Of a stretch of DNA of 64,000 nt, positions 7,998 to 17,239 are shown piece after piece (within the stretch, counting starts at the first letter, position 1; every line of letters starts with the position of its first letter). Source of the stretch: Bradyrhizobiaceae bacterium (GTDB taxonomy: Bacteria; Pseudomonadota; Alphaproteobacteria; Rhizobiales; Xanthobacteraceae); assembly GCA_020853885.1 (NCBI GenBank), contig JADYXZ010000021.1, forward strand, positions 1-64,000, read 5' to 3'. A program made the position numbers and the translations under genes. Under the pieces are notes generated by a model that worked only from the letters and a program-made list of their open reading frames with translations, did not search any database and was not told the DNA's origin.

Positions 7998-8780
7998 ATG
8001 AAGCTGAAAGACCACGTCGCAATCGTCACCGGCGGATCCGGTGGGCTCGGAGGCGCGTCGGCGCGCGCCATGGCGCGCGAAGGTGCCAAGGTGATCATCA
8101 CCGACATCGCCGATGCGGCAGGCAAGAAGCTTGCGGCGGAAATCGGCGGCGAGTTCCATCATCATGACGTGTCGAGCGAGCCCGAATGGATCGCCCTCGT
8201 CGCAGCGGTGAAGAAGGCCCATGGCCGCATCGACATTCTGCTCAACGCCGCCGGGATCGAAGGCGACCTCGCGGGGGGCGGCCTCAGCACCAGCTATGAC
8301 GGCTGGCGCAAGGTCATCGCGATCAATCTCGACGGCACCTTTTTGGGCTGCAAACACGTCATGCCCGTGATGCTGGAGCGGGGCGAAGGCTCGGTCATCA
8401 ACATCGCGTCCATCGTCTCGTTCATGGGCACTCCGACCACAATCGCCTATGGCGCCAGCAAGGCGGGAGTCGAGCAGATGTCCCGCTCGCTCGCCCTGAT
8501 CGGCGCGGCCGATGGCAAGCATGTCCGCTGCAACTCGGTTCACCCCGGCGTCATCAAGACGCGGATGACCGACAGCATCTTCGCCCAGTTCGCCAGCAAC
8601 ACCGGCAAGACCGACGCCGAGGTGGAGGCGATGATCTGCGCGTCGGTGCCTTTCGGCAAGCGCGGCGTTCCGGACGACGTGGCCTCGCTTGTCCTGTTCC
8701 TCGCCTCGGACGACAGCAGATACGTGACCGGATCGGCCTTCCGGGTGGATGGCGGCTGGTCCGTGGTCCACGCCGGCTGA
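7998..8780 (+). CDS. Short-chain dehydrogenase/reductase (classical SDR)
   Basis: NAD(P)-dependent oxidoreductase of 260 residues, start chosen at 7998 because GGGGAGGAAGAC precedes it. Motifs: TGGSGGLGG (residues 12-20), NAAG near 87, the catalytic Ser in INIASIVSF and the YGASK tyrosine-lysine pair, then PGVIKTRMTD. It sits between the VOC gene and a zinc alcohol dehydrogenase in the E1 operon, which suggests oxidation of a hydroxy compound feeding the E1 enzyme. Substrate unknown. Confidence 0.88.
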   Translation: MKLKDHVAIVTGGSGGLGGASARAMAREGAKVIITDIADAAGKKLAAEIGGEFHHHDVSSEPEWIALVAAVKKAHGRIDILLNAAGIEGDLAGGGLSTSYDGWRKVIAINLDGTFLGCKHVMPVMLERGEGSVINIASIVSFMGTPTTIAYGASKAGVEQMSRSLALIGAADGKHVRCNSVHPGVIKTRMTDSIFAQFASNTGKTDAEVEAMICASVPFGKRGVPDDVASLVLFLASDDSRYVTGSAFRVDGGWSVVHAG

Positions 8781-8825
8781 CGCGGCGACGAGGGGCCGGA
8801 GACCAATTGCAGGGAGTTAGGGGCA

Positions 8826-9830
8826 ATGCGCGCCGCAATCTTCAATGGAGTCGGTAAGCCGCTGACCGTGGAACGCGTCCCCGATCCGCGTCCGGGTCCG
8901 GGCCAGGTCCTCGTCCGCGTCGCACGCTGCGGAATCTGCGGCAGCGATCTGCACATGACGGAAGATCCGGTCTTCTGCATTCCGGAGGGCACGATCCTCG
9001 GCCACGAATTCGCGGGCGAGATCGTCGAGCTCGGCCGCGGTGTCGAGACCCTGTCGGTCGGCGACAGGGTAAGCGTCGTACCGATCGCGTCGTGCGGAAA
9101 ATGTGCTGCCTGCCTGGCCGGCCAGCCTGCCGCCTGCGCGCAGATGCAGCTGCATGGCGGCGGCTACGGCGAATATACGGCCGTCCACGAACGCCAGTGC
9201 ATCAAGCTGCCCTCGACGGTCGGAACGGAGGACGGCGCCCTGGTCGAGCCGATGGCGGTCGGCCTGCACGGCGTGATCAAGGCGGAGATGCAACCGGGCG
9301 CACGGGTTCTGGTGATCGGCGCCGGTCCGGTCGGGCTCGCGACCATCTTCTGGGCGCGGCGTCTCGGCGCGGGCCTGATCGCGGCGACCGCATCGTCGAC
9401 CACCCGGGCGGGCTTGGCAGCAATGATGGGGGCGGACGCCTTTCTCAACCCTGAGGATTCGGACCCGGAAGCCTCGGCCCGTGCGCTCGGCGGACCACCC
9501 GACATCGTCTTCGAATGCGTGGGCAAGCCCGGGCTGATCCAGCGGTGCATCGACCATGTGCGCCCCCGCGGCGGCACGGTCGTCGTTCTCGGCCTGTGCA
9601 CGGGAAGCGATGCGATCCAGCCGTTCGAAGCCGTCAACAAGGAGGTCCGCATCCAGATGGCGTCCTTCTACGAATTGGCGGACTTCACCCGGTCGGTCGA
9701 TGCGCTGGATCGGGGCGCCGTGGAGCCTGCGGCCATGGTGACGAACGAGGTCAGCCTCGACGAAATGCCGGAGGCTTTCGAGAAGCTCAAGCACCGGACG
9801 CATCAATGCAAGGTGCTGGTGAAACCCTGA
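8826..9830 (+). CDS. Zinc-dependent medium-chain alcohol dehydrogenase (butanediol/sorbitol dehydrogenase type)
   Basis: MDR-family dehydrogenase, 334 residues. Catalytic zinc region CGICGSDLHM with Cys35, His near 43 and GHE at 59-61. Structural zinc cysteines are at about 89, 92, 95 and 103 (CGKCAAC then C). Rossmann motif VIGAGPVGLA follows. Ribosome site AGGGAGTTAGGGGC lies immediately before. Together with the SDR and E1 genes it could oxidise a diol to a hydroxyketone such as acetoin, but polyol and threonine dehydrogenases share this layout. Confidence 0.88.
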   Translation: MRAAIFNGVGKPLTVERVPDPRPGPGQVLVRVARCGICGSDLHMTEDPVFCIPEGTILGHEFAGEIVELGRGVETLSVGDRVSVVPIASCGKCAACLAGQPAACAQMQLHGGGYGEYTAVHERQCIKLPSTVGTEDGALVEPMAVGLHGVIKAEMQPGARVLVIGAGPVGLATIFWARRLGAGLIAATASSTTRAGLAAMMGADAFLNPEDSDPEASARALGGPPDIVFECVGKPGLIQRCIDHVRPRGGTVVVLGLCTGSDAIQPFEAVNKEVRIQMASFYELADFTRSVDALDRGAVEPAAMVTNEVSLDEMPEAFEKLKHRTHQCKVLVKP

Positions 9831-9951
9831 CGAAGGGTCCACCGGCCATGCGTTTCCGCGTCAGCCCCTGCGGACCGGAAAAGTCGAACAAGTGGCGGGA
9901 CACAAATAGCGGCTCCATCCCGAACTGCCGTGAAAATTGAGGAGGAACGAA

Positions 9952-11238
9952 ATGAAGATTCTTTCGAAGAACCTGACGCGACGCACGGCGCTGACCGCGC
10001 TTGGCGCTGGCGTCGCGACGCTCGCGGCGCCCCCCTTCCTGCGGGCGCAGTCAGCCAAGACCATCAAGATCGGTTATGTCGCCCCGATAACCGGCGAGCT
10101 CAGCCAGTTCGGCGAAACCGACCGCTACGCACTGGAACGCATCCGCGCCTTGTTAGCCAAGGGGCTGCAGATCGGCGGCAAGACCTACAACGTCGAAATT
10201 CTCGACCGCGACGCCCAGTCGAACCCAAACCGTGCCGCCGAGCTTGCCGGCGACCTGATCCAGAACAAGGAAGTGCACATCATGGTGCCGGCCTCGACGA
10301 CGAATGTCGTCAATCCGGTGGCCGAGCAAAGCGAGCTCTTCGGCGTTCCCTGCATCTCGTCGGGGGCGCCGTGGCAGGCGAACATCCTCCCGCGCGGCGG
10401 CGCCGACAAGGCCTTCGCCTGGACGTATCACTTCTTCTGGGGTCTGGAAGACATCATCGCCACGTTCGTCAATATCTGGCGTTCGGTGGAGTCGAACCGC
10501 AAGATCGGTCTGCTGTTGCCGCGCAACCTTGACGGTGAGGTTTGGGGCAACAAGGAATACGGCCTTCCCCCTGCGTTGCGTGCGGCCGGCTTCGAAGTCA
10601 TCGCGCCGAGCCTGTACCAGCCGCGCACCAATGACTTTTCAGCGCAGATCGCGGAATTCCGCGACAAGCGCTGCGACATCGTCGGCGGCCTGGTCTATCC
10701 GGCCGACCTGCGCACCTTCGTCGTCCAGTGCGCCCAGCAGAACTACAAGCCGCCGATCATGACGATCGCTGCGGGCCTGCTGTTCGCCTCGAACGTCGAG
10801 GCGTTGGGCAATCTCGGAATCGGCATGAGCACGGAGGCCTGGTGGACTCCCGCCTTCCCCTTCCCCTCCTCGCTGACCGGCGAAACATCGGCAAAGATTG
10901 CCGCCGATTGGGAAGCAAAAACCGGCAAGCAGTGGACCCAGCCGCTTGGCTATTCGCATGCGAACTGGGAAGTCGCGATCGATACGCTGAAGCGATCGGC
11001 CGATCCGCTCAACCGTGAAGCCATTCGCGACTCGCTGAAAAAGATCGACCTGCAAACGGTGGTGGGCAAGATCAAGTTCAGCGGCAGTCCGCATGCCAAT
11101 GTCTGCAAGACGCCGATTGTCGGCGGACAGTGGATACGCGGCGCGAAATATCCCTTCGACCTCAAGATCATCGAGTCTTCTCTGTGGCCGATCTTGAAGG
11201 CTGAAGGAAAACTGGAACCGCTGAAATGGGGGGCCTGA
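9952..11238 (+). CDS. Liv-type ABC transporter substrate-binding protein (Tat signal)
   Basis: Periplasmic-binding protein of type I fold, 428 residues. The N terminus TRRTALTALGAGVATLAAPP with AQS cleavage region looks like a twin-arginine signal. The start is the ATG at 9952 after GAGGAGGAACGAA; an earlier TTG start would lie within the ribosome site. Motifs KIGYVAPITGELSQFG and FVNIWRSVESN are typical of branched-chain-amino-acid-like binding proteins that often bind other acids or amides. First gene of the transporter 9952-14578. Confidence 0.9.
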   Translation: MKILSKNLTRRTALTALGAGVATLAAPPFLRAQSAKTIKIGYVAPITGELSQFGETDRYALERIRALLAKGLQIGGKTYNVEILDRDAQSNPNRAAELAGDLIQNKEVHIMVPASTTNVVNPVAEQSELFGVPCISSGAPWQANILPRGGADKAFAWTYHFFWGLEDIIATFVNIWRSVESNRKIGLLLPRNLDGEVWGNKEYGLPPALRAAGFEVIAPSLYQPRTNDFSAQIAEFRDKRCDIVGGLVYPADLRTFVVQCAQQNYKPPIMTIAAGLLFASNVEALGNLGIGMSTEAWWTPAFPFPSSLTGETSAKIAADWEAKTGKQWTQPLGYSHANWEVAIDTLKRSADPLNREAIRDSLKKIDLQTVVGKIKFSGSPHANVCKTPIVGGQWIRGAKYPFDLKIIESSLWPILKAEGKLEPLKWGA

Positions 11239-11260
11239 TCCATACCGTGGGGACCGCGCG

Positions 11261-11986
11261 ATGAGCGCGGTCCTCCTTTCCGTCCGCGGGCTGACCAAAT
11301 CCTACGGCGTCGTCCGCGTGCTGGATCGAGTCGATCTCGATGTGTACGGCGGCGAGGTTCTGGGAATCCTTGGTCCGAACGGTGCGGGAAAAACGACGCT
11401 GTTCAATGTGATCAGCGGAGATATCCGGCCGCAGGCCGGTACGGTCGAATATTCTGGTGCTGCACTCGGCGACGAAGCTCCTTTTCAGCGGGCGCGTCGC
11501 GGCATCGGCCGGACCTACCAGATTCCGCGACCCTATGCTGCCATGACGACCTTCGAGAACCTTCTGGTGGCGGCAATGTTTTCCGCCGGGCGGCGCGAGC
11601 GTGACGCCTACGCCCATTGCGCAGCCATCCTCCATGATTGCGGAATTGCCGAACGTGCGAACCTGCAAGCAGGCTCGCTCACTCTGCTCGACCGCAAGCG
11701 GCTGGAACTTGCGCGGGCGCTGGCCGGCGAGCCGAAGATTCTGCTGCTTGACGAAATAGCCGGTGGTTTAACGGACGAGGAATCGCGCACGCTGGTCGAG
11801 CTCGTCCGTCGCATCCGCGACAAGGGCATCACCATCGTGTGGATCGAGCATGTGCTGCACGCGATCATGGCCGTGGCTGACCGGGTGATCGTCCTGAGCT
11901 TCGGGCAGAAGATTGCCGAAGGCTCCCCGTCCGAAGTCATGGCCGACCCGGAAGTGCGCCGTGTCTATATGGGGATCGAAGTATGA
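11261..11986 (+). CDS. Liv-type ABC transporter ATP-binding protein (LivG-like)
   Basis: ATPase of 241 residues with Walker A GPNGAGKTT (near 38-46), the LivG-specific QIPRPYAAMTTFEN segment after the Q-loop, Walker B ILLLDEIAGGL and the switch His in IEHVLHAI. The signature is altered: where LSxGxxR is expected it reads SLTLLDRKRLELARAL, a pattern seen in some LivG-like proteins. The stop overlaps the next start (ATGA). Confidence 0.9.
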   Translation: MSAVLLSVRGLTKSYGVVRVLDRVDLDVYGGEVLGILGPNGAGKTTLFNVISGDIRPQAGTVEYSGAALGDEAPFQRARRGIGRTYQIPRPYAAMTTFENLLVAAMFSAGRRERDAYAHCAAILHDCGIAERANLQAGSLTLLDRKRLELARALAGEPKILLLDEIAGGLTDEESRTLVELVRRIRDKGITIVWIEHVLHAIMAVADRVIVLSFGQKIAEGSPSEVMADPEVRRVYMGIEV

Positions 11987-12717
11987 CCGGACCCATTCTG
12001 TCCGCGCGTGGCGTGTGCGCGGGCTATGGCGATTTCCAGGCGCTTTTTTCCGTCGATTTCAACGTTGCTCCCGGCGAGGTCGTGGCCCTGATCGGGGCGA
12101 ATGGCGCTGGCAAATCCACCTTCCTCAAGACGCTCGCGGGGCTCCTGCCCTTGCGCAGCGGAACGGTCGAATTCGACGGCCGCAGTATTGCGGGCATCCC
12201 CACCTACAGGCTTGTCGGCCACGGGCTCGCGATGGTTCCCGAAGGCCGCCGACTGTTCGACGGCATGAGCGTGGAGGACAATCTGCGCGTCGCGCTCGAC
12301 CGGGCACGGAGCGTCCCCGAGGACACTCCCGAATGGACGCTCGACCGTCTCTATGCGCTGTTTCCGATCCTCAAGGAAAAACGCGGCCACCTCGTTCAGA
12401 GCCTGTCTGGCGGACAGCAGCAAATGGCCGCAATCGGCCGGGCGCTGATGTCGCAGCCGCGGGTGCTGCTGTGCGACGAGATTTCGCTCGGGCTCGCGCC
12501 CAAGGTGATCAGGGAGATTTACGACCTGCTGCCGGAGATCCGGCAATCGGGTACGGCCCTGGTTCTGGTGGAACAGGATGTGTCACTGGCGCAGAAGGCC
12601 GCCGACCGCCTGTATTGCATGCTCGAAGGCCAGATCACGCTTACGGGCCGCTCGTCGGACATCAGCCGCGAGGAGATCGCAGCCGCCTATTTCGGAGTGC
12701 ATCGTGCAGTGGGTTGA
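11983..12717 (+). CDS. Liv-type ABC transporter ATP-binding protein (LivF-like)
   Basis: Second ATPase, 244 residues: Walker A GANGAGKST, signature LSGGQQQMAAIGRAL, Walker B VLLCDEISLGLAP and LVEQDVSLA. PEGRRLFDGMSVEDNL is the hallmark of LivF. Coupled to the preceding LivG by ATGA, and its last 14 bases overlap the permease start. Confidence 0.92.
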   Translation: MTGPILSARGVCAGYGDFQALFSVDFNVAPGEVVALIGANGAGKSTFLKTLAGLLPLRSGTVEFDGRSIAGIPTYRLVGHGLAMVPEGRRLFDGMSVEDNLRVALDRARSVPEDTPEWTLDRLYALFPILKEKRGHLVQSLSGGQQQMAAIGRALMSQPRVLLCDEISLGLAPKVIREIYDLLPEIRQSGTALVLVEQDVSLAQKAADRLYCMLEGQITLTGRSSDISREEIAAAYFGVHRAVG

Positions 12718-13561
12718 TGCCGTCGTTCAGGGCGTTCTCCTGGGCGGGCTCTACGCCCAGTACGCGATCGGCATGGCGCTGATGTTCGGCGTCATGCGGA
12801 TCGTGAATATCGCACATGGCGACTTCATCATCCTGCTCGGCCTGATCGGAATCTCGATTGCAACCGCATGGGGGCTGGGGTCGGCGGGCCTGATCCTGCT
12901 GCTCGTCCCGCTCGGCGCGCTCATCGGATGGCTGTTGCAGCACAGCGTGCTGAACAAGGTGATCGGAACCGATCCGATTCCTTCGCTCATCGCGACCTTC
13001 GGCCTGTCCATCGCGCTGCAAAATTTCATGCTCCAGATCTGGTCGGCGGACACGCGTTCGCTCTCGGGCGGGACGTTGTCCGTCGCGTCCGTTTCGCTCG
13101 GACCGATCCACGCCGGCGTCCTGCCGGTCATCGTTCTCGCCTGCGCCGTCCTGCTGACGGGTGGTCTGGATCTCGTGCTGCGCTACACGGCCTTCGGGCG
13201 GGGGCTGCGCGCTTCGGCGGCGGACCACAACGCGGCGACGCTATCCGGCGTCAACACCAAGGAAGTTTATGCGCTCGCCACGGCGATCGCCGTCGGCATT
13301 CTGGGCATGGCGGCGGTGTTCCAGGCCATGCGCACCACTATCGCGCCGCCGGATGGCGGCGCGCAGCTCATCTATGCGTTCGAGGCCGTCATCATCGGCG
13401 GCATGGGGTCCATCTGGGGCGCCTTCACAGGCTCGATGATTCTCGGAGTAGCGCAGGTCGTCGGATTCCGGATCGACCCCGGCTGGGGCATTCTCCTCGG
13501 CCACATCGTCTTCCTCATCGTCCTTGCAGCCCGCCCGCAGGGCCTGATGTCCAGAGGCTAG
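12704..13561 (+). CDS. Liv-type ABC transporter permease (LivH-like)
   Basis: Membrane permease of 285 residues. The start is assigned to GTG at 12704 with GGAG a few bases before, because homology begins there (QWVDAVVQGVLLGGLYAQYA) and the upstream in-frame reading is the LivF shadow. It has eight or so hydrophobic spans and the LivH signature MRIVNIAHGDFIILLGLIG, plus the EAA-like loop around GLRASAADHNAATLSG and the conserved AFEAVIIGGMGSIWGAFTGS. Confidence 0.9.
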   Translation: MQWVDAVVQGVLLGGLYAQYAIGMALMFGVMRIVNIAHGDFIILLGLIGISIATAWGLGSAGLILLLVPLGALIGWLLQHSVLNKVIGTDPIPSLIATFGLSIALQNFMLQIWSADTRSLSGGTLSVASVSLGPIHAGVLPVIVLACAVLLTGGLDLVLRYTAFGRGLRASAADHNAATLSGVNTKEVYALATAIAVGILGMAAVFQAMRTTIAPPDGGAQLIYAFEAVIIGGMGSIWGAFTGSMILGVAQVVGFRIDPGWGILLGHIVFLIVLAARPQGLMSRG

Positions 13562-13567
13562 CCAGAC

Positions 13568-14578
13568 ATGGAAGCTCCGGTGACACATCCTTCGGTAACG
13601 GTGCAGCGGCAGACGACCTCGAGCAAAGCCGCCTTGACGCTCGCGGCACTCATCGTCCTTACAATCCCGACCATGCCCTTCTGGGCCAGCGGCGGATACA
13701 TCCGGTGGGCCGTCGAGCTGAGCTGCCTGATCGCCATCGCGCAGATGTGGAACCTGCTTGCCGGGTATGCCGGCCTGTTGTCGGTCGGTCAGCAGGCTTT
13801 CATCGGCGCCGGCGGCTATGCGCTCTTTGTTCTGGCAGGCAAGCTGGGGGTCAATCCTTTCGCCGCCGTCATTCTCAGCGTCGGCCTACCGTTTGTCCTC
13901 GCCATCCCCTTCTACCTTTTGCTGAAACGGCTCGACGGACCCTATTTCGCCATCGGCACCTGGGTCGTTGCCGAGGCGTTGCGGCTGCTCACCAGCAATA
14001 TCAGCTACGTCAATGGTGGCGGCGGTCTCTCGCTTCGCGTAATGGCCGAATACAGCCAGCATCAACGGGCGATCGGCATCACCATCCTTTCCGCCGTGCT
14101 GCTCCTTCTCACGGTCGGCGGCACCTACTGGCTGCTGCGCTCGCGCCATGGCCTCGCGCTGACGGCAATGCGCGACGATCCGGTGGCCGCGGAAAGTCAG
14201 GGAGTGAACGTGGCCCGGCTGCGGTTCCTGATCTACATCGCGGCCGCCGCGGGAACGGGTCTGGCCGGCGCGGTCTATTACATGGCGCAGCTCCGCATCA
14301 CGCCGGAATCAGGCTTCGATCCCTACTGGGCTTCGATCTGCATCTTCGTCGTCATGGTCGGCGGAATCGGACGCATCGAAGGCGCGATCATCGGCGCCCT
14401 GGTCTATTTCTTTGCAACGCGCTTCTTCGGCCAGTACGGCGCGACCTACCTCATTGTGCTCGGCCTGCTGACGATGTTCATGGCTCTCTATGCCCCCGGC
14501 GGCATCTGGAGCCTGCTAACAAAGATACGCGACTGGCCCTGGTTCCCGACCGCCCGCCTCCTCGTTCGCAACAGATAA
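13568..14578 (+). CDS. Liv-type ABC transporter permease (LivM-like)
   Basis: Permease of 336 residues, first span near residues 20-42, with LivM features NLLAGYAGLLSVGQQAFIGAGGY and MRDDPVAAESQGVNVARLRF. It begins 6 bases after the LivH-like stop and ends the operon. The transported solute is not known; the association with the E1/alcohol dehydrogenase genes suggests a polyol, hydroxy acid or amino acid. Confidence 0.9.
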   Translation: MEAPVTHPSVTVQRQTTSSKAALTLAALIVLTIPTMPFWASGGYIRWAVELSCLIAIAQMWNLLAGYAGLLSVGQQAFIGAGGYALFVLAGKLGVNPFAAVILSVGLPFVLAIPFYLLLKRLDGPYFAIGTWVVAEALRLLTSNISYVNGGGGLSLRVMAEYSQHQRAIGITILSAVLLLLTVGGTYWLLRSRHGLALTAMRDDPVAAESQGVNVARLRFLIYIAAAAGTGLAGAVYYMAQLRITPESGFDPYWASICIFVVMVGGIGRIEGAIIGALVYFFATRFFGQYGATYLIVLGLLTMFMALYAPGGIWSLLTKIRDWPWFPTARLLVRNR

Positions 14579-14723
14579 CCGGCGATCGGCTCCCGTGATC
14601 GGCGCGGCGGTCGGCTAGGACTTCTTCAGGCACGTGCACCGAACAGAAAATTTTGCCGACGAGTGGGAATTTGGCCGTCGAGCAGAGAAATCTTTTCATG
14701 CATTTGGCGATTGAACACTCGTT

Positions 14724-15908
14724 CTATGAGGTCGCCGCACCTCGCTGACGCGCCTTTGATGTTCGCATCGCCATTCGGTCGAGAAGTTCAATGATGTCCT
14801 TGAGCGCGTCCTTGGTCACGCCTTGTGTAATAAAGACGATGCGCGTGCGCTGGTCGTCATCCGGCCAATGGTCGAGCCAGCTTATCGTATGCAGCAGATG
14901 CTGCGCGCCCTGGATAACCGCCGGCCGGCCCGGTTCCTCGGCCACATTGACGAGCCCTTTCACGCGCAACAGGCCGGGGCCGAGATTCTGGCTCAGGCCG
15001 TCGAGGAGAAACTGCAGCGCGCTGCGCGTGAATGGCTCCTCGCGGATCAGACAAAACGATTCGATGCCGGCCCGGTGCGTATGCAACCCGTGGCCATGCC
15101 CATGATGATGATCGTGATCATGGCTGGGATCGTCGCAATGCGCATGGTCATGACCGTGATCATGCGCCGCCTCGAGATAGGCTTTCTCATTGAGCCATTG
15201 GCGCGGATCGGCTGTTGGGTCCGTCGGATCGAACCCCTGCGACTTCAACAATTCGCCAAGCGAGATTGACGGATCGTCGATGCGCCGGATGCGTGCCGCC
15301 GGGTTGATCCGCTGCAGCAGCGCACGGAGCTCCTCCTCCTGCGCCTCGCGCTTATCCGCATCGACAAGATCGAGCTTGGTGATGAGAATTTGATCGGCGA
15401 GCGCGACCTGGCGCACCGCCTCGTCGTGCTGCTCGAAGGTATTCGTGGCGTTCACCGCATCGACAAGCGCCACCACGCTTGCCACGCGGTAAAGCCCGTC
15501 CAGCGTCGGCTCGGACAGGAACGCCTGCAGCACCGGCCCCGGCTCGGCGAGGCCCGAGGTCTCGATCACGACGTTATCGAAGCGCGGGATGCGCCCGCTT
15601 TCACGGTCGTGATAGAGCGCATTCATGGTGCCGACGAGATCGGAGCGGACGGTGCAGCAGAGGCACCCGTTCTCCAGAACGACAACCGCGTCATCGCTGG
15701 AAGCGGCCAGCGCATGATCAAGACTGATCTCGCCGAACTCGTTGATCACAACGATGGTGTCTTTCATCTCGGCCGCGCGCAGCGCCCGATTGAGAAGCGT
15801 GGTTTTTCCGCTGCCGAGAAAGCCGGTGATGATGGTGACGGGTGTGCGCAGGCCGGAACGTTGTTCCGGCTGCATTCCACTCAGGTTGAGGCCATCCGTC
15901 ACCATCAT
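14724..15908 (-). CDS. CobW/COG0523 G3E-family GTPase, putative metal chaperone
   Basis: Protein of 394 residues with P-loop GFLGSGKTTLLN (near 29-40), the metal-binding ENGCLCCTVR (CxCC), switch region VVIETSGLAEPGP, base motif ITKLDLVD and a C-terminal CobW domain. Between residues about 245 and 280 is a His-rich stretch (repeated HDHGHDH, HDHDHHHGHGHG) expected to bind Zn or Ni. Starts are two consecutive ATGs, AGGAG 12 bases before. It lies 16 bases after the M24 peptidase gene, so a metal-delivery role toward that putative metalloenzyme is attractive, but unproven. Confidence 0.9.
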   Translation of the reverse strand: MMVTDGLNLSGMQPEQRSGLRTPVTIITGFLGSGKTTLLNRALRAAEMKDTIVVINEFGEISLDHALAASSDDAVVVLENGCLCCTVRSDLVGTMNALYHDRESGRIPRFDNVVIETSGLAEPGPVLQAFLSEPTLDGLYRVASVVALVDAVNATNTFEQHDEAVRQVALADQILITKLDLVDADKREAQEEELRALLQRINPAARIRRIDDPSISLGELLKSQGFDPTDPTADPRQWLNEKAYLEAAHDHGHDHAHCDDPSHDHDHHHGHGHGLHTHRAGIESFCLIREEPFTRSALQFLLDGLSQNLGPGLLRVKGLVNVAEEPGRPAVIQGAQHLLHTISWLDHWPDDDQRTRIVFITQGVTKDALKDIIELLDRMAMRTSKARQRGAATS

Positions 15909-15924
15909 CGCGTTTCGCCGACTC

Positions 15925-17178
15925 CTAGAACACCTCGCATCCTGGCAGGCCGCACGAGATCAGACGGTCGGACGGGAAGTTGGTGATGATCTCGCACCCG
16001 TCCTTGGTAACCACCACCTCTTCCTCGATGCGTGCAGCGCCGGAGCCATCTTCCGCGCCTTTCCAGGTCTCGAGCGCGAACACCATGCCCTCGCGCAGCG
16101 GCGTGTTCTGCCCGCGGAAGCGCTTGGAGAAGATCGGCCGCTCCCACAGCGACAGGCCGACGCCGTGGCCGTACTGCAGAAGGAACGCCTCGGCTTCATC
16201 GCGATAGCCGAATTCCTGCGCGTCCGGCCACACCTGCGCAACCTCGTCCGGCGTCACGCCGGGGCGGATCATGTCGATCGAGGCGCTGATCCACTTGGAC
16301 GCGGTTTCATAGGCGTCGATCTGATACTTGTTCGGCTCGCCGCAGATGAACGTCCGATAGTAGCAGGTGCGGTAGCCGTTAAACGAATGCATGATGTCGA
16401 GGAAGATCATGTCGCCCGGCTGGATCATGCGGTCGGAGAAGGTGTGCGAGTGCGGGCGACCGCGCTGACCGGATACCGAATTGATGCACTCCACGCGCTC
16501 CGAACCCATGCGGAACAGACGGTCATGCGCAATCGCGACGAGCTCGTTCTCGCGCGTGCCGGGGCGGATGGCGCGGGCGATGTCGACATAGGTCGCGTCC
16601 ACCATCGCCGCCGAGACCTTCAAGAGCTCGATCTCGTCCTGCGTCTTGATCTCGCGCGCGTCCAGCATGGCCTGCTGGCCGTCGACCACCTCGATGCCTT
16701 CCTTTTCAAGCGCCCGGATCATGCCGAGCTCCATGATGTCGATGCCGAGCGGCTCCTTCTCGATGCCGTAATGCACCAGCGACTTCTTGATCTGGCGCGC
16801 GAACTCGCCCTGCACATTCATCCACGGCGGGATCGCGCCCTGCATGGTGGTGATCGGCGCGGCGACGTTGTCGGCAATCCACGGCGAGGAGATGCGCTTG
16901 GCCGGCGGCGCCGGGTCCCAGAGATAGGGCGATCCCTCGCGCGGACACAGCGCATAGCGCATGAACTTGTCACGCGCCCATTCGCCGATGTGGGTGGCGG
17001 TAATGTAGCGGATGTTGTCGAAATTGAAGCTCAGGACTGCGCCGAGACCGGCATGACGGATCGCGGCCTGCGTGCGGGCAAGACGCTCCTTCGACAAGCG
17101 GTGATAATCGATCCCCTGTTCCCAATCCTTCGCCATCTGCCCCCAGGCAGCGGTGGATTGCGGCCGATTGTACTTCAT
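15925..17178 (-). CDS. M24-family (creatinase/prolidase-fold) protein with substituted metal ligand
   Basis: Protein of 417 residues with the pita-bread fold of aminopeptidase P, prolidase, creatinase and DddP. The N-terminal creatinase-like domain covers residues 1-160. In the catalytic domain the first Asp (FLDIMHSF), His (GHGVGL), Glu (FALETW) and last Glu (RIEEEVVV) are present. The second Asp expected in GYxxDxxRTF is Cys: the sequence reads GYRTCYYRTF, confirmed from the bases. This makes the usual dinuclear metal centre doubtful; the family also includes metal-free creatinase. Operon with the CobW-type GTPase. Confidence 0.85.
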   Translation of the reverse strand: MKYNRPQSTAAWGQMAKDWEQGIDYHRLSKERLARTQAAIRHAGLGAVLSFNFDNIRYITATHIGEWARDKFMRYALCPREGSPYLWDPAPPAKRISSPWIADNVAAPITTMQGAIPPWMNVQGEFARQIKKSLVHYGIEKEPLGIDIMELGMIRALEKEGIEVVDGQQAMLDAREIKTQDEIELLKVSAAMVDATYVDIARAIRPGTRENELVAIAHDRLFRMGSERVECINSVSGQRGRPHSHTFSDRMIQPGDMIFLDIMHSFNGYRTCYYRTFICGEPNKYQIDAYETASKWISASIDMIRPGVTPDEVAQVWPDAQEFGYRDEAEAFLLQYGHGVGLSLWERPIFSKRFRGQNTPLREGMVFALETWKGAEDGSGAARIEEEVVVTKDGCEIITNFPSDRLISCGLPGCEVF

Positions 17179-17239
17179 GCGATGCCCTTTCCTTCCTTGA
17201 TGATGGCGCCGTCACACCGCGTTGGCATGACGGCCCCGA

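Noticed and set aside
14579-14723. Gap between LivM and CobW genes
   Set aside because: Inspected; no terminator with a T-run, promoter or gene could be supported.
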